21,097 nucleotides of DNA from an uncultured bacterium (lineage in GTDB: Bacteria; Cyanobacteriota; Vampirovibrionia; Gastranaerophilales; Gastranaerophilaceae): NCBI GenBank assembly GCA_900556295.1, contig USOK01000003.1, positions 1 through 21,097 of the forward strand, read 5' to 3'. The notes under the pieces were generated by a model. The model saw nothing but the letters and a program-made list of their open reading frames with translations, had not been told where the DNA came from and did not search any database. Every line of letters begins with the position of its first letter. Positions within the stretch are counted from its first letter, which is position 1. This document shows positions 15,321 to 21,097 of this stretch, in pieces. Both the position numbers and the translations under genes were made by a program.

Positions 15321-15469
15321 GAAAATATCGGCTATTTTAGAAAAATATGTTAAATTTTTGTTACAAATATTCTTTGAAGGCTGAAAAGCTTTGATATGAC
15401 TGAAGTTCGCTGTCAAGACTATACATAAAACTTGTTCATTGTATGATTGAGTTAATCAGAGGTAAAAAT

Positions 15470-16108
15470 ATGAAAAAATTTGTTATATTATTATGTGTTT
15501 TAATGCTGGGAAAAGTTGCGCTATCAGCAGATATTCAGACTACAAATGTTCAGGACAAAACTCCTGCTCCTGTTGTTCTGACAGGAAATTTAGTTTTTGA
15601 TTGGCTTGATATTTCTCAAGTTGATAGAGATTCAGTAATCGAAAAATACAAATCAGAACTTTTTGGAGTAGATACTATATATAAGTTTAATAAAAAAGAA
15701 TTTCGAGCAGAATACAAAAATTTTCTAAAAGATGCTGATTACAAGCGGCATTATATGCTTGTCCGTAACAATGTAAAAGAAACTGATAGCGAAAATCTTT
15801 GCGGATTTTACAAAGGTAATTTGTTGATTAGTTATGCAATACAGTACAAAAACGATTTGCGTTCAGTTTATTATTACGATGCGCTAGGAAATCTTCGTTA
15901 TGTAGATAAATTTTCGGAAAACTATCCAAATTTTCCATATATGTCGAAACAGTATAAAGCAAATGGCGAGCTAGTTAGTGCAATTTATTTTATGTCACAT
16001 GATATGCAATATATGTACAATCATAATGCAGAATTTCAAGGTGCTTGGTATAAAGATAAAATGTATGATCGCCATGCAAAACAAGTTCTGACAAGGACAA
16101 ATTGGTAG
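15470..16108 (+). CDS. Secreted protein of unknown function
   Basis: A 212-residue protein with a clear Sec signal peptide: MKKF, a hydrophobic core, and a likely cut after ALSA (residue 20). It has no lipobox cysteine, so it should be free outside the cytoplasmic membrane. The start at 15470 was chosen because AGAGG (15458-15462) precedes it and the signal begins there; an upstream in-frame ATG at 15443 would add nine residues without a good site. The mature part is rich in Tyr, Lys and Asp. Its C-terminal half has beta-strand-like segments (SVYYYDALGNLRYVD, YMSKQYKANGELVSA) that recall YD/RHS-like or antitoxin-type repeats, but the match is too loose to name a family. It is transcribed alone, divergent from rpoB, and ends at a shared terminator. 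Confidence 0.8.
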   Translation: MKKFVILLCVLMLGKVALSADIQTTNVQDKTPAPVVLTGNLVFDWLDISQVDRDSVIEKYKSELFGVDTIYKFNKKEFRAEYKNFLKDADYKRHYMLVRNNVKETDSENLCGFYKGNLLISYAIQYKNDLRSVYYYDALGNLRYVDKFSENYPNFPYMSKQYKANGELVSAIYFMSHDMQYMYNHNAEFQGAWYKDKMYDRHAKQVLTRTNW

Positions 16109-16128
16109 GAATATTTATAAAAATTTTC

Positions 16129-16166
16129 AAAAAATATCCCAAGCAAAATGCGAGGGATATTTTTTT
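16129..16166. terminator. Bidirectional terminator between the secreted protein and the M16 peptidase
   Basis: AAAAAATATCCC (16129-16140) pairs with GGGATATTTTTT (16154-16165) around a 13-nt loop, with A-runs and T-runs on the two sides. It lies between two converging genes, 20 nt after one stop and 22 nt from the other, and should stop transcription in both directions. Confidence 0.85.
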
Positions 16167-16187
16167 GAAGAATAAAATGTAAATTAC

Positions 16188-18767
16188 TTATTGTGGTTTT
16201 ACGACTGACAATACATAGTTGTCAGTGAACACTTTATTTGCAACTTCAATAATATCACTTTCTGTTACACTATTTATCAATTGCGCATATTGGTCGTCAA
16301 ATTTGTACCCTCTGCCGGAAGTTTCAAACCAGCCGATTGTTGTCGCCTTATCAAGATTAGTTTCCTGACCGATTATGTAGTGCCCCAAAAGCTTGTCTTT
16401 CGCTTCTTGCAACTCTTTTGAACCAACAAATTCAGTCTTTAATCTAAACACCTCTTCAAGCATTCTTTTCTTCGCATAGTCAAGGTTTTCAGGATTTGTA
16501 CCAATATATGTTATAAACGAACCTTTTACAATATGGGGTGAAAACTGTGAACCCAACTGATATGCAAGCCCATCTCTATCCCTCAAATTTTTGAACAGAC
16601 GAGAACTCATACCTGAGCCCAATAAAGAATCTATAACCTGCAAAGTCGCATACTCCTTACGATTTAGCACACCATCTGTTTGCCAGCCGTAAATAATCCA
16701 GTCGGTTTTCAAATCCTTAACCGTCGCGCAAGCTTGTTTTTTCATAGTTAATTTAGCCACTGAATACTTTGTATAGTCAAACTTTTCACCATTTTTGCCG
16801 TTAAAGATTTTTGTAAAATCCGCAATAGCTTTGTCTTTGTCAACATTACCATTAATCGAAATCACGACATTTTGAGGATAAAAAGCTTTATCATAATAGG
16901 CTTTCACATCTTTTTGTGTAATTTTTGGCAATGATTTTTCAAGGATTTTATTTGAAATTGAGTACGGTGAATTTTCAAAAATCAACGATTTATAATTATC
17001 CACCGCCAGATTTAATGGTACATCTTTGCTTTTTTTAATCGAATTCAACTCGTCATTTTTCGATTTTTCAATCTCATAATCATCAAGAGTTGCATTATTG
17101 ATAACTTCATTCAAAAGTTCTATTGTTTTGTCATAATCATTTTTGGTAGAAAGCACGGTAAGATTAAAGCTATCAGGCTTTGCAGACGGAACAATTTTTA
17201 TCCCATTATCTTCCATAACTTGCGCAAATTCAGTGGAAGAATATTTCTTTGATCCTTTTGTTATTACAGAAGCCGTCAAATCTGCCGTTCCTGCAATGCT
17301 TTCAGTAAATTCTCCCCCTTTTGAGAAAATTCCGATTGCAATAATATCGTTCACCTTGTTCGGAGTAAGTAAAAGCGTTGCACCATTTGAAAGTTCATAC
17401 TTTTGGGTATTAGAATTCTCACTGATAAATTTTGCCGGTTCAGTTTTTTGCGTAACATTAGAAACTTTTACTTCTTTACAATTTTCAGGCAAAACTATTG
17501 ATACAGCGCTTTTTTCAAGCCCTAAATACTTATTTGCAACAGCTTTCACATCTTGTGCCGAAACCTTTTTAATATTGTCCAAATACGTTTCATAATACTT
17601 GGTATCATCAGTCGTCACAAAGGTATAGCCGATTTCACTTGCGATATTCGAAATTGATTCTCTTTCGTAATACGTATCACGTTCAATTACATTTTTTGCA
17701 AGTTGAAGTTGCTCTTGACTAACGCCATTTTTCTGAACATTTTTTATCTCATCAAAAATACTATCTTGAAGTTTTGCGCATTTTTCAGGATCAAATGTTG
17801 CAGAAATATAAAAAATTCCATCATCTTTAAAACCTGTATTTGCAGTACCGATAGTATTTGCAAGCTGTTTGTTTTCTTTTGTATTTCTATAAAAAACAGA
17901 CGAACGCCCTTCTCCCAAAATCGTTGCCAAAACATCAAGCGCATAAGAGTCTTTATCATCGATTTTTACACCTCTAAATCCTACCAACATATATCCAGAC
18001 TGAGTGTCAAAATAAGCCACATTTTTCTTTTGTGATGTCAGAATTTTTTCTTTCGGATAAACATTTTTTATTGGCTTTTTATATTCTGAATTGAAATCAG
18101 TCTTAACTTTATCAATTGCAGTGTTTGCGTCCACATCTCCAACAATCACTGTTACCATATTCGACGGGTTATAAAATTTGTTATAATAATCCATAATTGC
18201 ATCACGGTGAATTGTGTTTATGATATCAGCTTTCCCGATGACTTTTCTTTTATAAGGATGATCAGTGTATAGCATATTCACTAAATTGTCATATACAAGG
18301 GTGTTTGGAGAATTTGCATCTTTCATAATCTCTTCAATAACGACTTTGCGCTCTTTTTCTAGTTCTTTTCTCGGTACAAGCGGATGCAAAAGCATATCAG
18401 AGTGCATTTCCAGCGCCAAATCAAAGTCTTTGGAAGGAATAGTTACATAATAATGTGTGAAATCCTTGCTGGTTGCCGCATTTGTAATAGCCCCTTTGGT
18501 TTCAAGAATTTTGTCAAACTCTCCTGGTGCATGATTTGTTGAGCCTTTAAAGAACAAGTGTTCCAAAAAGTGCGAAACGCCGTTATTTTCGTTATTCTCA
18601 TTTATAGAACCAGTCTTAATCCAAGTATCAATTGTCACAATTGGATTTGACTTGACCTCTTGAATAACGACGGTTTGCCCATTGTTGAGTTTATAAACAT
18701 TGAAATCAGCGGCAAAAACACAGTTTGAAAAAATAACCAACGCCGATATAATCAAAAATTTCTTCAT
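16188..18767 (-). CDS. Secreted two-domain M16 family zinc peptidase
   Basis: An 859-residue fused M16 (pitrilysin/insulinase-type) metallopeptidase with a Sec signal peptide ending near VFA-AD (residue 20). The N-terminal half has the inverted zinc motif HFLEH (H66, E69, H70) and the third ligand E146, 76 residues after H70. The C-terminal half (from about residue 440, starting KYELSNGATLLL) repeats the fold but has no HxxEH at the matching place. It keeps the SSRLFKNLRDRDGLAYQLGS segment used for substrate contact, so one half is catalytic and the other is the usual inactive partner. Start chosen at 18767 because AAGGGGA precedes it and the signal peptide begins there. It probably degrades peptides outside the cytoplasmic membrane. 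It lies 130 nt after the second prepilin gene on the same strand. Confidence 0.93.
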   Translation of the reverse strand: MKKFLIISALVIFSNCVFAADFNVYKLNNGQTVVIQEVKSNPIVTIDTWIKTGSINENNENNGVSHFLEHLFFKGSTNHAPGEFDKILETKGAITNAATSKDFTHYYVTIPSKDFDLALEMHSDMLLHPLVPRKELEKERKVVIEEIMKDANSPNTLVYDNLVNMLYTDHPYKRKVIGKADIINTIHRDAIMDYYNKFYNPSNMVTVIVGDVDANTAIDKVKTDFNSEYKKPIKNVYPKEKILTSQKKNVAYFDTQSGYMLVGFRGVKIDDKDSYALDVLATILGEGRSSVFYRNTKENKQLANTIGTANTGFKDDGIFYISATFDPEKCAKLQDSIFDEIKNVQKNGVSQEQLQLAKNVIERDTYYERESISNIASEIGYTFVTTDDTKYYETYLDNIKKVSAQDVKAVANKYLGLEKSAVSIVLPENCKEVKVSNVTQKTEPAKFISENSNTQKYELSNGATLLLTPNKVNDIIAIGIFSKGGEFTESIAGTADLTASVITKGSKKYSSTEFAQVMEDNGIKIVPSAKPDSFNLTVLSTKNDYDKTIELLNEVINNATLDDYEIEKSKNDELNSIKKSKDVPLNLAVDNYKSLIFENSPYSISNKILEKSLPKITQKDVKAYYDKAFYPQNVVISINGNVDKDKAIADFTKIFNGKNGEKFDYTKYSVAKLTMKKQACATVKDLKTDWIIYGWQTDGVLNRKEYATLQVIDSLLGSGMSSRLFKNLRDRDGLAYQLGSQFSPHIVKGSFITYIGTNPENLDYAKKRMLEEVFRLKTEFVGSKELQEAKDKLLGHYIIGQETNLDKATTIGWFETSGRGYKFDDQYAQLINSVTESDIIEVANKVFTDNYVLSVVKPQ

Positions 18768-18897
18768 ATTATCCCCTTCAAAATTTCTTCTAATGTATAG
18801 AAACATAATACAATAAATTTTTGAATTAGAAAATAGGTGAAAAGGAATGCAGTTAATAGAATAAACATCTTTTCCCCATTTGTTCTCTCTGCTAATA

Positions 18898-19647
18898 TTA
18901 CTTTTTTAATTTCTCCCACCAACTCTTTGGTTTATAAAGGCTATCCCAATACTTTTTTGAAGCGTCATATGGATTTATATTGCGTAAAGCATATCCAGAA
19001 CAAGCTGACAACTGCATTCTATCCCAATAACCATTTACTCTATTTTTTAAAAATAGATCGCAATCTAGCTTAAAGTCTGCATTTCCAAATAATGGTTCTA
19101 TTTCTCCTTCATTATGATAAAAAAATTGGTCATAACCTATCCTATTTGGACCTTTGTTAAAGCCATTTGTATCAAAAAACACGTAAGGAACTACAAGATT
19201 CCCGTACGCCATGTGATAACCAAGATCTGATATTAATGAACCATCTGGCAATAAATAATAATTATTATATGTAGTTCCATATATTCCAGACCGCTCTCCA
19301 AAAAAATAATAAAATACAGGTTTAAAATTATAAGTAGAGGTTTTTACTTTGGTTGCTCCTTTAAACTTACTTTCCCATATTTTATTAATTTCGTTAAAAC
19401 TTTCTTTTACCTTATTAGAGTCATTGTTGTAATAAATCCGCATATCACTAGGCCTTGATAGTTCTAAATCAGCAAGAGTTTGTTTCATGGCTTGCTGTAT
19501 TACAGCATATTCTTTGTTAAATCTGGTGTGTAATTCAATGATTTTGAATTTTCTTACCAATACAGGCAACGTTAACGCTGCAACAACTCCAATAATTCCC
19601 AAAGTTATTAAAACTTCTGCTAATGTAAATCCCAAAGTATTTCGCAT
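18898..19647 (-). CDS. Prepilin-like type IV pilin/pseudopilin protein
   Basis: A 249-residue prepilin: short leader MRNTLG, predicted cut G6|F7, E11 at +5, and FTLAEVLITLGIIGVV continuing as the hydrophobic helix. The start is set by GGAG six nt before the ATG at 19645-19647; an ATG 15 nt upstream overlaps that GGAG, so it is not used. The globular domain is rich in Tyr and Asn and includes D159-T-N-G-F-N-K-G-P-N168-R-I-G-Y-D173, the same spacing as in the other prepilin at 5142. It also has LSACSGYALRN near the end, comparable with ISCSEYVLRE of the other. The N-terminal DNA segments differ at many third codon positions, so the similarity is kept at protein level. A near-consensus promoter shared with the divergent XRE gene drives it. 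Whether it forms a pilus, a secretion pseudopilus or a competence fibre cannot be decided. Confidence 0.88.
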   Translation of the reverse strand: MRNTLGFTLAEVLITLGIIGVVAALTLPVLVRKFKIIELHTRFNKEYAVIQQAMKQTLADLELSRPSDMRIYYNNDSNKVKESFNEINKIWESKFKGATKVKTSTYNFKPVFYYFFGERSGIYGTTYNNYYLLPDGSLISDLGYHMAYGNLVVPYVFFDTNGFNKGPNRIGYDQFFYHNEGEIEPLFGNADFKLDCDLFLKNRVNGYWDRMQLSACSGYALRNINPYDASKKYWDSLYKPKSWWEKLKK

Positions 19648-19681
19648 TTGTTTCTCCATATAATAATATATTGTTATTTTT

Positions 19682-19710
19682 ATTATAACACAATGTAATT
19701 TATTTATCAA
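19682..19710 (-). promoter_or_regulatory. Strong promoter of the second prepilin gene
   Basis: Minus strand: TTGATA (19705-19710), 17 nt spacer, TATAAT (19682-19687). This is nearly ideal. The -35 overlaps the palindrome at 19708-19720, so a bound regulator would block it. Confidence 0.8.
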
Positions 19711-19720
19711 TATAATATTG
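19708..19720. promoter_or_regulatory. 13-nt palindrome, candidate operator between prepilin and XRE genes
   Basis: CAATAT-A-ATATTG is a perfect inverted repeat. It covers half of the prepilin -35 and a TATAAT (19711-19716) that could be the -10 of the XRE gene. Its position fits an operator for the XRE protein; no binding evidence is available from sequence alone. Confidence 0.5.
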
Positions 19721-19733
19721 CTAACATAATAGA

Positions 19734-19955
19734 ATGCTAGATGAAGAATTTCTTAAAAGTTTTGGTTTCAATTTGAAAATGTGTAGATTGAAAAGAGGGT
19801 TAACTCAAGCTGAATTGGGCGAAAAAATTGATATTTCGGAACATCGTTTGAGTGAAATTGAAAGAGGAAAGTGCAATATAACGTTGAAAACAGTTAATAA
19901 AATTGCCAACGCTCTTAATGTTGCATCTATAAGATTTTTTGATTTTAAAGATTAA
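19734..19955 (+). CDS. XRE-family helix-turn-helix regulator
   Basis: A 73-residue protein that is essentially one XRE/Cro-type DNA-binding domain. FGFNLKMCRLKRGLTQAELGEKIDISEHRLSEIERG spans helices 1-4 (about residues 10-45, quoted here in outline), with the recognition helix in ISEHRLSEIERG, and a fifth helix follows. No second domain is present, so it may respond to its own level or a partner instead of a ligand. There is no Shine-Dalgarno before the ATG, and the nearest -10 would start the transcript about 11 nt upstream, so the message may be nearly leaderless. It diverges from the second prepilin gene across 86 nt and converges with the next gene, the two stops overlapping. Confidence 0.88.
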   Translation: MLDEEFLKSFGFNLKMCRLKRGLTQAELGEKIDISEHRLSEIERGKCNITLKTVNKIANALNVASIRFFDFKD

Positions 19956-20224
19956 TGTTTAAAAACTTTTTTTATCAACGGGTAGCAAAGAGCTAAAGCT
20001 CCTAATCCAAGAGCTACAAAAACGGATTTTGGTGTTTTCTTTTTTTCTAAACTTTCAGAATTTTTCATGGATACATACAAGTCATGATTTAGCACCTGAA
20101 AATCTCTTGATGCTTGAACATGAGAATAAAGCACCGGTTTGTAATGGTCGTTCGGCGGAGTGATAATCCCGACATTAAGCGGTGGATTTTTCATATTTGT
20201 ATTTACACTTACACTATTATCCAT
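19952..20224 (-). CDS. Small protein with one C-terminal membrane segment, unknown function
   Basis: A 90-residue protein beginning at the ATG at 20222-20224 (MDNSVSVNTNM); a longer frame to 20251 would need a TTG start inside a small dyad. The first 60 residues are soluble-looking and rich in Asn, Pro and Ser. A basic KKKTPKS step follows, then one hydrophobic helix (VFVALGLGALALCYPLI) and a short basic tail KKVFKH, which suggests a tail-anchored or single-pass protein with the tail inside. The ribosome-binding site is weak (AAGAAGT). Its stop codon overlaps that of the convergent XRE gene (19952-19955), and no terminator separates them. No family recognised. Confidence 0.6.
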   Translation of the reverse strand: MDNSVSVNTNMKNPPLNVGIITPPNDHYKPVLYSHVQASRDFQVLNHDLYVSMKNSESLEKKKTPKSVFVALGLGALALCYPLIKKVFKH

Positions 20225-20305
20225 ACTTCTTATAAAACAAAACACTGGCAAAAATTGCTTTTGCGTAAAGGAATGTAAATAAAGAAATTAGAATACGTTT
20301 AAGTC

Positions 20306-20311
20306 TTGACA
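20306..20311 (+). promoter_or_regulatory. -35-like element upstream of perR
   Basis: A perfect TTGACA. At 17 nt spacing the -10 would be a poor AAAACT; the better GATAAT (20335-20340) is 23 nt away and inside the PerR/Fur box. The exact promoter is therefore uncertain, but either reading puts the box over the promoter. Confidence 0.35.
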
Positions 20312-20328
20312 AAAATTTTTCTTTGCGC

Positions 20329-20353
20329 AAAACTGATAATTGTTATCACTTTT
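20329..20353 (+). promoter_or_regulatory. PerR/Fur-type operator in front of perR
   Basis: The dyad AAAA-c-TGATAA-ttg-TTATCA-c-TTTT is symmetric around 20341 with one mismatch on each side. The inner 15 nt, TGATAATTGTTATCA, agree with the PerR consensus TTATAATnATTATAA at 11 of 14 defined positions. It lies 12 nt before the start codon, so PerR probably represses its own gene. Confidence 0.75.
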
Positions 20354-20364
20354 ATGGAGAAACG

Positions 20365-20760
20365 ATGAATTATTCAAGACAACGTGAGTTGATTTTAGAA
20401 ACCTTGAAAGAAAATGTAGTTCATCCTACTGCTGAATATTTGTACTGTGTTTTGCAAGAGAAAGATCCAAGTATCAGTATGGCAACGCTTTACAGAAATT
20501 TAAACCAGTTGGCGGGAAATGGTATTATTAAAAAAATTGACGGGCTAGAAGCTCCATCGCATTTCGACCATAATACACATGAACATTTTCATTTTATCTG
20601 TGATAAATGTAAAAAGGTTTTTGATGTTTCGGTCAATATTGCACCTGATGTGGTTGAAATGACCAAAAAGGAAACCGGTTTTGACGTAAAAGGGTATGAT
20701 ATTACGTTGCATGGTTTTTGTGATGAGTGCAAGCAAGTAGCTAAGCAGTTATGTGGTTAG
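20365..20760 (+). CDS. perR: Fur-family peroxide-responsive regulator, PerR type
   Basis: A 131-residue Fur-family repressor. The winged helix (about 1-60, with SMATLYRNLNQL as recognition part) precedes a metal-sensing dimer domain. Aligned without gaps to B. subtilis PerR (constant offset 17), all regulatory-site residues are kept: H20, D68, H74, H76 and D87 for H37, D85, H91, H93 and D104. The structural zinc cysteines C79, C82, C119 and C122 match C96, C99, C136 and C139. Asp at D68 and D87 is the PerR pattern. In PerR, peroxide oxidises the Fe-coordinating histidines and repression is lost. The ATG at 20365 follows GGAG; an upstream TTG start at 20323 would run through the operator and is rejected. 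A rubredoxin follows, as expected for oxygen defence in an anaerobe. Confidence 0.9.
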   Translation: MNYSRQRELILETLKENVVHPTAEYLYCVLQEKDPSISMATLYRNLNQLAGNGIIKKIDGLEAPSHFDHNTHEHFHFICDKCKKVFDVSVNIAPDVVEMTKKETGFDVKGYDITLHGFCDECKQVAKQLCG

Positions 20761-20868
20761 GCGACTAAGCAATAGTAAAGTTCGCAAAATTTTTCTAAAT
20801 TGAACAAATATCAACTTAATGTAAACGAACTTATTCATCTATTTACTAAAAAAAGAAAGGACAGAAAA

Positions 20869-21006
20869 ATGGAAAAATATATTTGTACAGTATGCGGTTA
20901 TGTTTATGACCCGGAAGAAAATGATGGTATAAAATTTGAAGATTTACCAGATGATTATGTTTGCCCTCTTTGCGGAGTAGGTAAAGATCTTTTTGATAAG
21001 CAGTAA
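20869..21006 (+). CDS. Rubredoxin (short form)
   Basis: A 45-residue one-iron electron carrier with the two CxxC knuckles: CTVC (C6, C9) and CPLC (C32, C35). The usual loop between YDPEE and FEDLPDDYVC is about seven residues shorter than in common 52-54 residue rubredoxins. The same total length and deletion are known for the Desulfovibrio desulfuricans protein. AGAAAGGA (20854-20861) supports the ATG at 20869. It follows perR by 108 nt and precedes a third gene by 61 nt. Rubredoxins in anaerobes pass electrons to rubrerythrin, superoxide reductase or flavodiiron oxygen reductases. Confidence 0.95.
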   Translation: MEKYICTVCGYVYDPEENDGIKFEDLPDDYVCPLCGVGKDLFDKQ

Positions 21007-21067
21007 TCAGTGTAGGTGTGTAAACATATTAACCAAACAATATGTATTTATAAAAGGAGATGAAGTA

Positions 21068-21097
21068 ATGAAATTTCAAGAGATTAAAAATAATATT
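21068..21097 (+). CDS. Start of an unknown gene, possibly a flavodiiron protein (cut by window edge)
   Basis: Ten codons (MKFQEIKNNI) follow a strong AGGAGAT site at about 21055-21061. Flavodiiron proteins (FprA type) often begin with a similar stretch ending in I-x-x-N-I before a Tyr-Trp-Val-Gly segment, and a rubredoxin directly upstream is a common neighbour. With ten residues this is only a guess; a start codon with a good site is all that is shown. Confidence 0.45.
   Translation, partial: MKFQEIKNNI

Noticed and set aside
15374..15392. AAGGCT-GAAA-AGCTTT hairpin before the secreted protein gene
   Set aside because: A GNRA-like loop on a 6-bp stem, but no T-tract, no clear promoter before it and no conserved context; noted as probably chance.
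19734..20224. XRE gene and small membrane protein as a toxin-antitoxin pair
   Set aside because: They are convergent, not in one operon, and the membrane protein does not look like a known toxin.
20323..20364. TTG start extending PerR by 14 residues
   Set aside because: It would run through the PerR/Fur box, and the ATG at 20365 has a good GGAG site.

Overview
This AT-rich bacterial window looks like a non-photosynthetic relative of Cyanobacteria (Melainabacteria/Vampirovibrionia, probably close to the gut Gastranaerophilales). The assignment rests on three things. The RNA polymerase beta' subunit is split into rpoC1 and rpoC2, and rpoC2 carries a ~660-residue trigger-loop insertion as in cyanobacteria. 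Two prepilin-like proteins start with an almost identical FTLAEVLITLGIIGVV segment. A PerR-type regulator followed by a rubredoxin suggests an anaerobe. The lineage call is inference; the gene content is direct.

Left part (1-5022): after a truncated unknown gene end, a minus-strand cluster ribH-murQ-gpsA-ricT runs from a good sigma-70-type promoter (riboflavin synthesis, MurNAc-6-P recycling, glycerol-3-phosphate synthesis, a PSP1/RicT protein). Upstream is a minus-strand pair of membrane-anchored thioredoxin and CcdA that share a TAATG junction, then a small Cys-rich unknown protein.

Middle (5142-15071): a plus-strand prepilin gene whose good Shine-Dalgarno and ATG are one base out of frame with the pilin because of a run of nine G, a candidate phase-variable switch. 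A strong bidirectional terminator separates it from the minus-strand rpoB-rpoC1-rpoC2 operon. rpoB has a candidate long structured leader, and the rpoB-rpoC1 gap holds an inverted repeat made of short TTCACTA-like units.

Right part (15470-21097): a secreted protein of unknown function, a shared bidirectional terminator, a secreted two-domain M16 peptidase, a second prepilin gene, and a divergent XRE regulator whose shared promoter region carries a perfect 13-nt palindrome. Then come a small protein with a C-terminal membrane segment, perR with a PerR/Fur box, a short-form rubredoxin, and the first ten codons of a gene that may be a flavodiiron protein. No tRNA, rRNA, insertion sequence or CRISPR array was seen.
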